From contig NZ_ML014777.1 in assembly GCF_003675895.1 (NCBI RefSeq), positions 1-63,914 of the forward strand: DNA of 63,914 bases, written 5' to 3'. This stretch comes from Parashewanella curva. Its GTDB lineage: Bacteria; Pseudomonadota; Gammaproteobacteria; Enterobacterales; Shewanellaceae. Shown one piece after another: positions 48,046 through 57,884 of this stretch. The notes under the pieces were generated by a model. It was not told where the DNA came from. It made no database searches and saw only the letters and a list, made by a program, of their open reading frames with translations. The position numbers and the translations under genes are program-made. Each line of letters opens with the position of its first letter. The first letter of the stretch is position 1.

Positions 48046-49383
48046 AGTAGCTTGAAGCATATCTTCATAAATCACTTTGATAAAAGCATGCGCCTGTTGA
48101 AGGCTTGGGCGGTTTTGCGGGCTTTCTCTAAGCATGTAGGTCGCTAAACAGAGTACATTTAACTCAGGTGATAATTCCTTGGTATGTTTTGGTGTTTTAA
48201 ACTCCATTGGGCTTACATTTTTCTCTGAGCCTCTTTTTGCACTTACTCTAAGTATTGTTGATACTTTTTGTACACTTTTTAACTTTTTGATAGGGTTGGT
48301 ATAGGTTTTCCAATCGCTTTTTTGTCTAGAAAGATACTGCTTTGTAAATGCTTTTAATTGGCTATCACTAATATCAGATCTAGCACTATTAATATCTTGC
48401 AGTGCATTTAAGTAATTTTGCCCATATTCCTGAATCTTGCCAGATATGAGCACAAACAACTTCCCTAAAAAAAATACAGCACGGCTTTCACAATTTGCTT
48501 TACAAGAAAGGTCGAGCGTACTCATGCGCACATCTTTTCCTGTGGAAAAGCCGTTTTCACTTTCTTCATCTTTTTTGGCTTCAAGGCTGGTAGTTTTAGC
48601 TAAAAAAGGCTCAAGTGTACTTTCCTCAACCCCTATATCCGTCACTGGAAGAGTGCTCACATCAAATCCAAGTTCATTCAATGCAACGAAGCCATCAATC
48701 AACCTGAAAACGATCATTATAAACTCTTGCTCAAGTAAAGTATTTTTCAAATACAGTGGATTACCCTCTGTGATAAAAGGCGCTCTGTGAGTGGTAGTAA
48801 AATTTTGGATTGCCAGCAATTCCAAAAAACCATGCTCAGCTGGTTCAGATATCAATACAGCAAATGGAACATCATCACGGCTTGCTTTATAAAAAACACA
48901 AGGCGATGGAAAAAATCGATGACCGGTAAAAGCCTCAAATTTTTGATATTCCTGTTCAATTGGCGCAAAGTCACCATTCATTTGCGGAAAACTGAACACT
49001 AGACAAGTTGATGGTTCATAAGCATTTTTTTCATAAAAATAAGCAAAGTAACTATTGAGATTAGCGGCCTGAAAATGAGTTTCAAGCTGAACTTTGAAGA
49101 CCTTGGCCTGAAGAGAATCTCCAAGTTCAGTTTCAACAGAAAAGGGTTTGCTTTTTCTTTCAGTCGGGAAATGGTTATATGCAGTATGAAAATTGCTTAT
49201 CGCCAGCAAAACAGCAGCTTCTTCAGAGGGGATATTATACGGGCAAGAAAATTGATAGCTTTTTGAAAAACCGCCCCGAAGCCTGACTTTTACAGTTTTA
49301 ATTTCGTTCACTTGCATTGGTGACGGACAGTCTACACGCAATACTTCATTTAACGGTAATAAATGCTCGTTTTTAATTGCCAT
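48031..49383 (-). CDS. Kinase-like (probable pseudokinase) protein, paralogue of 15576-16769
   Basis: A 450-residue protein of unknown family, clearly related to the product at 15576-16769. After the N-terminal module (VKVRLRGGFSKSYQF) comes a protein-kinase-like layout: a helix-C-like EQEYQKFEAFTG, a hinge-like FAVLISEPAEHGFLELL, a long E-helix-like FIMIVFRLIDGFVALNELGF, an F-helix-like FLGKLFVLISGK, and a C-terminal MLRESPQNRPSLQQA that mimics the dPxxRP motif of kinase subdomain XI. HRD and DFG are absent (LGFDVSTLPVTDIG sits where the catalytic loop would be). No export signal. Overlaps menA by 15 bases. Paralogy is direct; the fold is inference. Confidence 0.8.
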   Translation of the reverse strand: MAIKNEHLLPLNEVLRVDCPSPMQVNEIKTVKVRLRGGFSKSYQFSCPYNIPSEEAAVLLAISNFHTAYNHFPTERKSKPFSVETELGDSLQAKVFKVQLETHFQAANLNSYFAYFYEKNAYEPSTCLVFSFPQMNGDFAPIEQEYQKFEAFTGHRFFPSPCVFYKASRDDVPFAVLISEPAEHGFLELLAIQNFTTTHRAPFITEGNPLYLKNTLLEQEFIMIVFRLIDGFVALNELGFDVSTLPVTDIGVEESTLEPFLAKTTSLEAKKDEESENGFSTGKDVRMSTLDLSCKANCESRAVFFLGKLFVLISGKIQEYGQNYLNALQDINSARSDISDSQLKAFTKQYLSRQKSDWKTYTNPIKKLKSVQKVSTILRVSAKRGSEKNVSPMEFKTPKHTKELSPELNVLCLATYMLRESPQNRPSLQQAHAFIKVIYEDMLQATSGQS

Positions 49384-49729
49384 CTTACGTTTCTCATGAA
49401 TTTAAAACATAAAGAGTATTTTAAGCAAAGTAATCAGTACTCGGTTTTGTTCTCGTACAAAGCTAGAAGGCAAGAACACGTATAGTTATGAGTCCATAAA
49501 AAACAGATGCTTTTTAAAATTAATAAACATGAATAGAAACTGGGTCAATTATTGTTCCATCTTGCGAGAAATAAATTGTTTTTTTGAGAGACAGATATAA
49601 AAACAGATGGAATTAACGTGCATTTATTGGTTATATTCGGTAATCGACTTGAACTTTTAGCTAAAGCAGAATGAGTTAATTTTTTGACTATGCGATTTTG
49701 GTTCAAGAGAATATGTATGGTTCAGCTTT
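49384..49729. other. Intergenic gap upstream of the kinase-like gene
   Basis: About 345 bases with no believable gene and no long repeat. It probably contains the promoter of the minus-strand kinase-like gene. I see AT-rich stretches but no site that can be assigned. Confidence 0.4.
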
Positions 49730-49755
49730 ATCCCCCGCTGTATATTACGGGGGAT
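49730..49755 (-). terminator. Hairpin after gnd
   Basis: ATCCCCCG (49730-49737), 10-base loop, CGGGGGAT (49748-49755), 14 bases past the gnd stop. The GC-rich stem is strong but the following bases (AAAGCTG on the minus strand) are not a T run, so termination may be partial. Confidence 0.65.
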
Positions 49756-49768
49756 TGTAAACAAGCTT

Positions 49769-51301
49769 CTAAATCGAGATTTGCTCTCGACTAGTGCTAC
49801 TCCACTCTAAATGAAATTTTTTACCTGACTTTTTATCGATGCGCTCATAGGTATGAGCACCAAAATAATCTCGTTGACCTTGTAGCAAGTTGGCTGGCAA
49901 GGTTTCGCTTCTAAAGCTGTCATAGTACGCCAATGCTGAGCTAATACATGGAGTAGGAATCCCATTAAGCACTGCAAAGCTTGTTGCTTGACGCCAATTT
50001 TGCTGAAGCTGAGATAATTGCTCAGCAAAACTGTAGGCTAAAAATAAATGAGCCAAATTAGCTTGCTGCTGATATGCCTGAGTAATTGATTGCAAAAATG
50101 ATGCACGGATAATACAACCAGAACGCCAAATTTTTGAGATTTCAGCAAAGTCTAAGTTCCAGCCTTGCTCTTTAGCAGCCATAGCCATTAATTGGAAACC
50201 TTGAGCATAACTGGCTATTTTTGCGCAGTACAAAGCATTTTCTAATTGATCAATGATTTGCTGTCTGGATTCCAAGGACACTTCATTAGTCTCTTTACCT
50301 GCTAATTTAGCACTTAAACTAACCCTTAGTGATTTTTGAGTACTGATGGCTCGAGCTGAAACCGCTTCAGCAATCGTAGGTGCAGGACAGCCTAACTGTA
50401 AACTACTGACTGCTGTCCATAAACCAGTGCCTTTTTGCCCTGCTTTATCTAAAATCATTTCAACTAAAGGGCGATTGGTTTCTGGGTCAGCCTGTTGAAG
50501 AACATCGGCACTGATTTCAACAAGGTAACTATTCAGTTTTCCTTGATTCCATTTTTCAAATACCTTACCGATTTCTGAAGCAGTCATGCCGCAGCCACTA
50601 GACAAAATATGGTAGGCCTCGCAAATTAATTGCATATCAGCGTATTCAATGCCGTTATGCACCATTTTTACGTAATGACCAGCGCCAGCGCCACCAATAT
50701 AAGTCGTGCATGAATCACCATTTTCTACAATTTCACCTGCAGAGGTTCTTTCTATTGGCAATCCCGTCTCAGAGTCAACTTTCGCTGAAATAGAATGCCA
50801 GATAGGTGCAATACGTTCCCAAGCATTAGCGTCTCCACTTGGCATTAAACAAGGGCCAAATCGCGCCCCTGTTTCACCACCAGATACCGCAGAACTAAAA
50901 AAACTAAATTTATCTTTATATCGTTTTTCACGTTCTACCGTGTCCGTCCATAAACTATTTCCAGTATCAACAACAATATCTTCAATTTGAATACCAGCTT
51001 CTATAAGGGCATGACAAACACCATCGACAGGCGCTCCTGCAGGGACAGAGAGTACAACAATTTTTGGGCTAACTAGCTGATCTAAAAGATGCTGGATACT
51101 CTCACAGCCAATGACCTGAGATGGATATTTACGAGCCGAAGACTCTGCATTGAACTGACTCAAAAACTGGCTAACTTTAAGAGCATCAAGATCGTACGCT
51201 GCAACATTAAAACCATTGTCAACTATATTAAGAGCAAGGTTTTTTCCCATTACTCCAAGTCCAATGACCCCAATATCCATCTGCTGCGTTTTTTCTGGCA
51301 T
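49769..51301 (-). CDS. gnd: 6-phosphogluconate dehydrogenase, decarboxylating
   Basis: Oxidative pentose phosphate pathway enzyme, giving ribulose 5-phosphate, CO2 and NADPH. The 510 residues start with the NADP fold DIGVIGLGVMGKNLALNI. The catalytic lysine and substrate region is HYVKMVHNGIEYADMQLICE and SSAVSGGETGARFGPCLMPS. The ATG at 51301 is preferred over an in-frame TTG at 51316 because GGAAAAG lies between them. Length is at the long end for the family, as in other Shewanella-type proteins. Confidence 0.96.
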   Translation of the reverse strand: MPEKTQQMDIGVIGLGVMGKNLALNIVDNGFNVAAYDLDALKVSQFLSQFNAESSARKYPSQVIGCESIQHLLDQLVSPKIVVLSVPAGAPVDGVCHALIEAGIQIEDIVVDTGNSLWTDTVEREKRYKDKFSFFSSAVSGGETGARFGPCLMPSGDANAWERIAPIWHSISAKVDSETGLPIERTSAGEIVENGDSCTTYIGGAGAGHYVKMVHNGIEYADMQLICEAYHILSSGCGMTASEIGKVFEKWNQGKLNSYLVEISADVLQQADPETNRPLVEMILDKAGQKGTGLWTAVSSLQLGCPAPTIAEAVSARAISTQKSLRVSLSAKLAGKETNEVSLESRQQIIDQLENALYCAKIASYAQGFQLMAMAAKEQGWNLDFAEISKIWRSGCIIRASFLQSITQAYQQQANLAHLFLAYSFAEQLSQLQQNWRQATSFAVLNGIPTPCISSALAYYDSFRSETLPANLLQGQRDYFGAHTYERIDKKSGKKFHLEWSSTSREQISI

Positions 51302-51752
51302 GTGATTCTTTTCCAAATGATCTTATACCGTTCGTACTTATCAAGTATTCAATAAATGCAAATAGTATGTTTAAAAAATTCGCGCGATTATATCTGTAAT
51401 AATTATGCAAAACTATAGAGTAAAAACTGGAAAGATGTTTCGTATTTTAGAACAATGGAAGTGGTTGAAACCTGTTTAACATACAACGTTTAATTTTTGT
51501 GCTAATTGAGCTTGCTTTTGTATAAGTCGCAACCGATAAGGCCTCTTATTGTCTGTACCCAACAAACTTTAAGTTGCAAAGGATGTACAGTATTCAGCCC
51601 GCGAAAGGAAACAATTACAAAGTGATAAACTCTATTTTTATTATCTCTTCCAATTTTTTTAACTTGGATTCTTAAAATCACGCCCTCTTAAAACTTTACC
51701 TTTACGTCAACTTCCTGTACCTTTTTGATAAATTGTTTTGCTAGGTACAATA
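51302..51752. promoter_or_regulatory. Divergent gnd-liuR intergenic region
   Basis: A 451-base AT-rich gap without a believable gene, holding promoters for gnd (minus) and liuR (plus). CTTTACCTTTACGTCAAC at 51694-51711 contains a TTTACGTCAA half that resembles LiuR-type MerR operators (with TTTACG/CGTAAA halves) and is placed about 45 bases before the liuR start, so autoregulation is possible. A stretch near 51490 (TTTTTGTGCTAATTGAGC) loosely resembles the MITE interior at 15288. Confidence 0.4.
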
Positions 51753-52142
51753 ATGAGCATCAAAAGCAACTCCCCAACCAGTTACTCGATTAGTGATCTC
51801 TCCAAAGAGTTTGACATCACCACTCGTAGTATTCGGTTTTACGAAGATCAAGGCTTGCTAAAACCGAGTCGTCGTGGCCAAACCAGAATTTATAGTCTTA
51901 AAGATAAGGTAAGGCTAAAACTGATATTACGAGGTAAGCGACTGGGATTCTCGCTAGCAGAAACGCGACGCTTATTTGAGCTTTATGACGCAGATAAAAC
52001 CAGCAACAGTCAGCTAGATACCATGCTCAAGCTAATTGCGGATAAAAAAGCCGCGTTGCAGCAGCAAATGGATGATATTCAGGTGGTATTGATGGAACTC
52101 AGTTCAGCTGAACAACAATGCCGCGATGCTCTCCAAAAATAA
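51753..52142 (+). CDS. liuR: MerR-family regulator of the liu operon
   Basis: A 129-residue MerR-type regulator. The winged helix region YSISDLSKEFDITTRSIRFY and EDQGLLKPSRRGQTRIYSLK is typical, followed by LRGKRLGFSLAETRRLFELY and a dimerising coiled coil (KAALQQQMDDIQVVLMELSS). No effector-binding domain follows, as is usual for LiuR. The ATG at 51753 has a weak TAGGT upstream. It lies 67 bases before liuA on the same strand and, from the family, should repress or tune branched-chain acyl-CoA catabolism. Confidence 0.92.
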   Translation: MSIKSNSPTSYSISDLSKEFDITTRSIRFYEDQGLLKPSRRGQTRIYSLKDKVRLKLILRGKRLGFSLAETRRLFELYDADKTSNSQLDTMLKLIADKKAALQQQMDDIQVVLMELSSAEQQCRDALQK

Positions 52143-52161
52143 CAATATTAAACAATTAATG

Positions 52162-52183
52162 ATGTAGTAACTATTTACTACAT
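52162..52183. promoter_or_regulatory. Palindrome between liuR and liuA
   Basis: ATGTAGTA (52162-52169) and TACTACAT (52176-52183) form a perfect inverted repeat with a 6-base spacer, 26 bases before the liuA ATG. It could be an operator or an mRNA hairpin near the ribosome site. It does not resemble the LiuR halves noted upstream of liuR. Confidence 0.45.
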
Positions 52184-52209
52184 GAATACATCATGCAAAG
52201 GACCTTACA

Positions 52210-53379
52210 ATGAGCGCAATGTACTCAAGCTTAAATTTTGGATTAGGTGAAGATGTGGATATGCTGCGTGATGCAGTACAACAATTCGCTACTAATGAAA
52301 TTGCACCACTTGCAGAAAAAACAGATCAAGAAAATGCCTTCCCTAATGAACTTTGGCCTGTTCTTGGTGACATGGGCTTATTAGGTGTAACCGTTGATGA
52401 AGAGTTCGGCGGTGCCAACATGGGTTACCTTGCTCACGTTGTAGCCATGGAAGAAATTTCACGTGCATCAGCTTCTATCGGCTTGAGCTACGGCGCTCAT
52501 TCAAACTTGTGTGTAAACCAAATCAACCGCAATGGTAATGCAGCGCAGAAAGCTAAATATCTACCTAAGCTGATTTCTGGTGAGCATATTGGCGCACTAG
52601 CAATGAGTGAACCCAATGCCGGTTCAGACGTAGTATCAATGAAACTGCATGCACGTAAAGAAGGCGACAAATACATTCTTAACGGCAACAAAATGTGGAT
52701 CACTAATGGTCCTGATGCTCATACCTATGTAATTTATGCAAAAACAGATGTAGAAAAAGGTCCGCACGGTATCACAGCCTTTATTGTCGAGCGTGGATTC
52801 AAAGGTTTCTCTACAGCACAAAAACTCGATAAGTTAGGGATGCGTGGTTCAAATACCTGTGAACTTGTTTTTGAAGACTGTGAAGTACCAGAAGAAAACA
52901 TTCTTGGTAACCTAAACGAAGGTGTAAAAGTCCTAATGAGCGGACTTGATTATGAGCGTGTAGTACTTGCAGGTGGCCCACTTGGCATCATGCAAGCCTG
53001 TATGGATATTGTTGTTCCATATATTCACGACCGCCAACAGTTTGGTAAATCAATCGGTGAATTCCAGCTAGTTCAAGGCAAGCTAGCTGATATGTATACT
53101 CAAATGAATGCTGCGCGCTCTTATGTCTACGCTGTAGCTAAAGCTTGTGATCGTGGTGAAACCACTCGTAAAGATGCTGCTGGCGCTATTTTATACAGCG
53201 CGGAGCTTGCAACAAAAATGGCGCTAGATGCAATTCAGTTACTAGGTGGTAACGGCTACATTAATGAATATGCTACAGGCCGCTTGCTGCGTGATGCCAA
53301 ACTTTATGAGATTGGTGCAGGTACCTCTGAAATCCGCCGTATGTTAATTGGACGAGAGCTGTTCAACGAAACCAAGTAA
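52210..53379 (+). CDS. liuA: Isovaleryl-CoA dehydrogenase
   Basis: FAD enzyme that oxidises isovaleryl-CoA to 3-methylcrotonyl-CoA, the first dedicated step of leucine breakdown after the branched-chain keto acid dehydrogenase. The 389 residues show the acyl-CoA dehydrogenase signatures [18 protein letters not shown] and [20 protein letters not shown], and [18 protein letters not shown] at the C-terminus. In isovaleryl-CoA dehydrogenases the catalytic glutamate lies in the DYER region; [19 protein letters not shown] is present. AAGGA precedes the ATG. First structural gene of liuABCDE. Confidence 0.96.
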   Translation: MSAMYSSLNFGLGEDVDMLRDAVQQFATNEIAPLAEKTDQENAFPNELWPVLGDMGLLGVTVDEEFGGANMGYLAHVVAMEEISRASASIGLSYGAHSNLCVNQINRNGNAAQKAKYLPKLISGEHIGALAMSEPNAGSDVVSMKLHARKEGDKYILNGNKMWITNGPDAHTYVIYAKTDVEKGPHGITAFIVERGFKGFSTAQKLDKLGMRGSNTCELVFEDCEVPEENILGNLNEGVKVLMSGLDYERVVLAGGPLGIMQACMDIVVPYIHDRQQFGKSIGEFQLVQGKLADMYTQMNAARSYVYAVAKACDRGETTRKDAAGAILYSAELATKMALDAIQLLGGNGYINEYATGRLLRDAKLYEIGAGTSEIRRMLIGRELFNETK

Positions 53380-53391
53380 GAGTCGAACATT

Positions 53392-53417
53392 ATGCCTGCC
53401 TTTGCAGGCATTTTCGT
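53392..53417 (+). terminator. Hairpin between liuA and liuB, possible attenuator
   Basis: ATGCCTGC (53392-53399), loop CTTT, GCAGGCAT (53404-53411), then TTTCGTTTC. It is inside the liu operon, 12 bases past the liuA stop, and could reduce transcription of liuB and beyond relative to liuA. Confidence 0.65.
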
Positions 53418-53453
53418 TTCTAATCCTACTGCAACGATTTTGAGGAATTAACC

Positions 53454-55061
53454 GTGACGCAAATTACCAGTCGTATTAATGCTCGTAGCGACGAGTTCAA
53501 AACAAAACATAATGATATGTCTGAGCTCGTTGCTGACTTACAACAAAAGCTTGAACAAATCCAACAAGGCGGTGGCGAAGTAGCCATGCAACGTCACTTA
53601 TCACGTGGCAAATTAGCACCAAGAGATCGCATCGAAAAACTGCTCGATCCAAGCTCCCCTTTTATTGAGCTATCGCAATTTGCAGGTTACGAAGTCTATG
53701 ACGATGTTGTGCCAGCTGCAGGTGTTATTACAGGAATCGGCCGTGTTAGTGGCGTTGAATGTATGATTGTGGCTAACGATGCGACAGTAAAAGGTGGAAC
53801 CTACTACCCTCTTACAGTAAAAAAGCATGTTCGTGCACAAGAAATTGCTGAGCGCTGCAACTTGCCTTGTATTTATCTTGTTGATTCAGGTGGCGCATAT
53901 TTACCACTGCAAGATGAAGTTTTTCCAGACCGTGATCATTTTGGTCGTATTTTCTTTAATCAAGCGAAAATGTCAGCAAAAGGCATTCCTCAAGTAGCAG
54001 TAGTAATGGGATTATGTACCGCAGGTGGCGCTTATGTTCCAGCTATGGCTGATGAATCCATCATTGTAAAAGAACAAGGAACGATTTTCCTTGCAGGCCC
54101 TCCATTAGTTAAAGCTGCAACAGGTGAAGAAGTCAGTGCAGAAGAGCTTGGTGGTGCTGAGGTTCATACCAAAATTTCAGGTGTTGCCGATCATCTCGCA
54201 CAAAATGATGAACACGCATTAGAAATTGCCCGCAATTCAATAGCTCGTTTGAATCACAACAAACAAATAGAATCAACAGTGGATCAAGTTAAGCCACCCA
54301 AATATAGCATTGAAGAACTTTATGGCATTGTCGGCACAGACTTGAAAAAGCCATTTGATGTAAAAGAAGTGATTGCTCGTATTGTTGATGACTCAGATTT
54401 TGACGAATTCAAAGCAAACTATGGTGCCACATTAGTGTGCGGCTTTGCCCGCATCCATGGCTACCCTGTTGGCATAGTGGCCAATAACGGCATTTTATTC
54501 TCAGAGTCAGCCCAAAAAGGCGCTCACTTTATTGAGTTATGCTGCCAACGCAAAATCCCACTGCTGTTCTTACAAAATATCACTGGCTTTATGGTGGGTA
54601 AGAAATACGAACATGAAGGCATAGCCAAACATGGAGCCAAAATGGTAACGGCCGTTTCTTGTGCCACTGTTCCTAAGTTCACCGTACTCATTGGTGGTAG
54701 TTATGGTGCCGGTAACTACGGTATGTGCGGCCGCGCATTTGATCCAACAATGATGTGGATGTGGCCTAATGCTCGTATTTCTGTAATGGGTGGCGAGCAG
54801 GCCGCAGGTGTATTGTCCACAGTGAAAAAAGATGGTTTAGCTCGCAAAGGTCAAAGCTGGACTGAACAAGAAGAAGCTGACTTTAAAGCACCAATCGTAG
54901 AACAATACGACAAAGCTGGTCACCCTTATCATGCCAGTGCGCGCTTATGGGATGATGGCATTATCGACCCAGCTCAAACTCGTGATGTTGTTGGCCTAGC
55001 GCTTTCAGCTGCCTTTAATGCACCAGTAGAAGACACCAAGTTTGGTGTGTTCCGCATGTAA
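53454..55061 (+). CDS. liuB: Methylcrotonyl-CoA carboxylase carboxyltransferase subunit
   Basis: Beta subunit of 3-methylcrotonyl-CoA carboxylase: it moves the carboxyl group from biotin on LiuD to 3-methylcrotonyl-CoA. The 535 residues have the acyl-CoA carboxylase beta-type halves, with [19 protein letters not shown] near the N-terminus, [20 protein letters not shown] in the CoA-binding half, and [18 protein letters not shown] in the biotin half. The start is GTG with GAGGA seven bases upstream. Between liuA and liuC. Confidence 0.96.
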   Translation: MTQITSRINARSDEFKTKHNDMSELVADLQQKLEQIQQGGGEVAMQRHLSRGKLAPRDRIEKLLDPSSPFIELSQFAGYEVYDDVVPAAGVITGIGRVSGVECMIVANDATVKGGTYYPLTVKKHVRAQEIAERCNLPCIYLVDSGGAYLPLQDEVFPDRDHFGRIFFNQAKMSAKGIPQVAVVMGLCTAGGAYVPAMADESIIVKEQGTIFLAGPPLVKAATGEEVSAEELGGAEVHTKISGVADHLAQNDEHALEIARNSIARLNHNKQIESTVDQVKPPKYSIEELYGIVGTDLKKPFDVKEVIARIVDDSDFDEFKANYGATLVCGFARIHGYPVGIVANNGILFSESAQKGAHFIELCCQRKIPLLFLQNITGFMVGKKYEHEGIAKHGAKMVTAVSCATVPKFTVLIGGSYGAGNYGMCGRAFDPTMMWMWPNARISVMGGEQAAGVLSTVKKDGLARKGQSWTEQEEADFKAPIVEQYDKAGHPYHASARLWDDGIIDPAQTRDVVGLALSAAFNAPVEDTKFGVFRM

Positions 55062-55077
55062 TTCGGAGACAAAAATA

Positions 55078-55887
55078 ATGACTACCGTCTTTGAAAACGA
55101 ACAATTTCAGCACATTTTGTGCGAACTAGAACAAGGTGTCGGCAAGCTAATTTTAAACCGTGTCGAAAAACACAATGCATTTGATGAAGTCATGATTGCT
55201 GAAATCATCAAGGCATTAGCTTTGTTCGCTGCTAATAGCCATTGCCAAATACTCGTATTAAAAGCAAATGGTAAACACTTTAGTGCTGGCGCAGACTTGA
55301 ACTGGATGCGCAAACAAGCACAAATGGATTTTGAGCAAAACCTAGCAGATGCCAATGAACTTGCTCGATTGATGCACGACTTAGATAAATTCCCAAAGCC
55401 TACCCTAGTTCAAGTTCAAGGTGCGGCGTTTGGTGGTGCATTAGGTCTGATTTGTTGCTGCGACATCGCCGTTGCATCACCAAAATCCAGTTTCTGTTTG
55501 AGTGAAGTAAAGCTAGGGCTTATTCCTGCGGTGATCAGCCCTTATGTTGTTCGTGCAATGGGCAATCGTGCTTCACGTCGCTACATGTTAACGGCTGAAC
55601 GCTTTGGTGCAGAAAAAGCGCTCGAGCTACAAGTACTTCATGAAGTCAGCGACGATTTAGACGCTGCCAGCCAGCCGCTGATTGATGCATTACTTTCGAA
55701 CAGCCCACAAGGCATGGATTGGTGTAAAAAGCTCATCGCTCGTATGGAAAGTGGTGAAATTAACCAAGATACCCTCGACTACACCACCGACAGAATTTCT
55801 AACATTCGTGTATCTGATGAAGGTCAAGAAGGCCTAAACGCCTTTTTTGAAAAACGTCAGCCTAACTGGCATAAGGCAGAGGAATAA
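55078..55887 (+). CDS. liuC: Methylglutaconyl-CoA hydratase
   Basis: Crotonase-fold enzyme that hydrates 3-methylglutaconyl-CoA to HMG-CoA. From the ATG at 55078 (GGAGA upstream) it has 269 residues; the open frame extends back into liuB but without similarity. Crotonase marks are LKANGKHFSAGADLNWMRK, forming the CoA-binding oxyanion hole, and VQGAAFGGALGLICCCDIAV. The C-terminal EGLNAFFEKRQPNW is typical. Two bases separate it from liuD. Confidence 0.95.
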   Translation: MTTVFENEQFQHILCELEQGVGKLILNRVEKHNAFDEVMIAEIIKALALFAANSHCQILVLKANGKHFSAGADLNWMRKQAQMDFEQNLADANELARLMHDLDKFPKPTLVQVQGAAFGGALGLICCCDIAVASPKSSFCLSEVKLGLIPAVISPYVVRAMGNRASRRYMLTAERFGAEKALELQVLHEVSDDLDAASQPLIDALLSNSPQGMDWCKKLIARMESGEINQDTLDYTTDRISNIRVSDEGQEGLNAFFEKRQPNWHKAEE

Positions 55888-55889
55888 TA

Positions 55890-57884
55890 ATGATCACAAA
55901 ACTACTGATTGCCAACCGTGGTGAAATCGCCTGCCGCATCATGGATACCGCTCGTAAAATGGGCGTTAAAACCGTTGCAATATATTCAGATGCAGATGCA
56001 AACGCTCGCCACGTAGCAATGGCTGATGAAGCCTTTTATCTAGGTGGGAGCGCGCCAGCAGAATCATACTTACGTGGCGATGCCATCATTGACGTAGCTA
56101 AACGTGCGGGAGCACAAGCGATTCATCCCGGTTATGGTTTCCTTTCAGAAAATGCCGAGTTTGCCAAAGCCTGCGAACATGCGGGAATAGAATTTGTTGG
56201 ACCTGGCTCAGCCGCCATTGATGCTATGGGCAGTAAAAGTGCAGCAAAAGCGATTATGACTGAAGCCAATGTACCGCTGGTTCCCGGCTATCATGGTGAC
56301 GACCAATCAGATTCATTACTCAATTCAGAAGCCGATAAAATTGGTTTTCCTCTGCTAATCAAAGCCGCTTACGGTGGCGGCGGCAAAGGCATGCGAATTG
56401 TTGAAAGCAAAGCTGAGTTACAAAATGCAATCGACTCAGCGCGTCGTGAAGCTGCTTCATCGTTTGGTAACGATAAGCTGCTGATGGAGCGTTACTTACG
56501 TCAACCTCGCCATATCGAAGTACAAGTATTTGCAGACAAACATGGAAACTGCGTTTATCTATCGGATCGCGATTGTTCAGTACAACGTCGTCACCAAAAA
56601 GTTGTCGAAGAAGCCCCTGCTCCGGGTTTAAGTGACGAACTTCGTAAGCAAATGGGTGAAGCCGCTGTTGCGGCAGCTAAAGCAATCAATTACGTTGGTG
56701 CAGGTACCGTTGAGTTTTTGTTTGATACTGACAACAGCTTCTACTTCATGGAAATGAATACACGTCTTCAAGTAGAGCATCCCGTCACGGAACTGGTCAC
56801 AATGCAAGATTTGGTTGAATGGCAACTTAAAGTGGCCGATGGCCAACCGCTGCCACTTCAACAAAATCAAATTGAAGTGACAGGTCACTCTTTTGAAGTG
56901 CGTATTTACGCAGAAGACCCACAAAACGAGTTTTTACCTGCAAGTGGAAAATTAGATTACTTACAAGAGCCTGAAGCCAATCCTTATGTACGTATTGATT
57001 CTGGTATTCGTCAAGGTGATGTGATCAGTAACTTCTACGACCCAATGATTGCCAAACTTATCGTTTGGGACAAAGATAGAAAGCTAGCATTGCAGCGTAT
57101 GTCCAAGGCTCTTGAAGATTACAAAATTTCTGGCCTTAAGCATAACATCCGTTTCTTGCATGCCATCATCGAACACCCTGCTTTTGCAAGCGAAAACTTT
57201 AGCACGGACTTTATTGATCGTTATGGTAACGAACTGCTCACTCTAACATCAACCGATGCTCAGACTGCTCAAGCTTTAGCTGGTTTGTATCAAGTGCTTT
57301 ATCGTAAGCAGCAAGCCAATGCTATGTTATCCGATCACTCAGACAGCACTTCACCTTGGTCAACACTTTCTGGTTTTAGACTCAATAGCCCTAAGCAACA
57401 CGCGGTAAGATTGCTTGATGACGAGCACCAACAAATTGATTTACGTTTAACAGAAGTTGCTAATGGCTACCAAGTAATTATTGGTGATAATAACTATCAA
57501 TTAGATGGCCTATTGAAGGATAACCTGTTTAAAGTACAGCTCTATGATCACCGCTTTACATTACAAGTGGCTCAAGTTGATGATGACTTTACACTCTTCA
57601 CAGGTACAGAGCAGTTCCATTTCAAAGCGATACAAGCTCAAGAACTAGATCAGCAAGATGATGCAGCAGACAAGCTTAAAGCACCAATGAACGGCACAAT
57701 TGTGACTCATCTAGTTAACGCAGGAGATAGCGTAAAGGCTGGTCAAGGACTACTTGTCATGGAAGCCATGAAAATGGAGTACACGATTGAAGCTCCATTT
57801 GATGGCACTGTCACTGAGTTTTATTTCCACCCTGGCGACTTGGTCAGCGATGGCTCACTACTCTTAGATGTTGAGGAAGCTTAA
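55890..57884 (+). CDS. liuD: Methylcrotonyl-CoA carboxylase biotin-containing subunit
   Basis: Alpha subunit of 3-methylcrotonyl-CoA carboxylase, 664 residues. The biotin carboxylase domain starts LLIANRGEIACRIMDTARKM, with the ATP-grasp loop KAAYGGGGKGMRIVESKAEL and the catalytic EMNTRLQVEHPVTELVT. The biotinyl domain at the C-terminus has the acceptor lysine in VMEAMKMEY. Works with LiuB, which it flanks across liuC. liuE begins immediately after its stop. Confidence 0.96.
   Translation: MITKLLIANRGEIACRIMDTARKMGVKTVAIYSDADANARHVAMADEAFYLGGSAPAESYLRGDAIIDVAKRAGAQAIHPGYGFLSENAEFAKACEHAGIEFVGPGSAAIDAMGSKSAAKAIMTEANVPLVPGYHGDDQSDSLLNSEADKIGFPLLIKAAYGGGGKGMRIVESKAELQNAIDSARREAASSFGNDKLLMERYLRQPRHIEVQVFADKHGNCVYLSDRDCSVQRRHQKVVEEAPAPGLSDELRKQMGEAAVAAAKAINYVGAGTVEFLFDTDNSFYFMEMNTRLQVEHPVTELVTMQDLVEWQLKVADGQPLPLQQNQIEVTGHSFEVRIYAEDPQNEFLPASGKLDYLQEPEANPYVRIDSGIRQGDVISNFYDPMIAKLIVWDKDRKLALQRMSKALEDYKISGLKHNIRFLHAIIEHPAFASENFSTDFIDRYGNELLTLTSTDAQTAQALAGLYQVLYRKQQANAMLSDHSDSTSPWSTLSGFRLNSPKQHAVRLLDDEHQQIDLRLTEVANGYQVIIGDNNYQLDGLLKDNLFKVQLYDHRFTLQVAQVDDDFTLFTGTEQFHFKAIQAQELDQQDDAADKLKAPMNGTIVTHLVNAGDSVKAGQGLLVMEAMKMEYTIEAPFDGTVTEFYFHPGDLVSDGSLLLDVEEA

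Noticed and set aside
51485-51620. Possible third copy of the MITE near liuR
   Set aside because: Only one short stretch (TTTTTGTGCTAATTGAGC) resembles the MITE; the rest does not align by eye.
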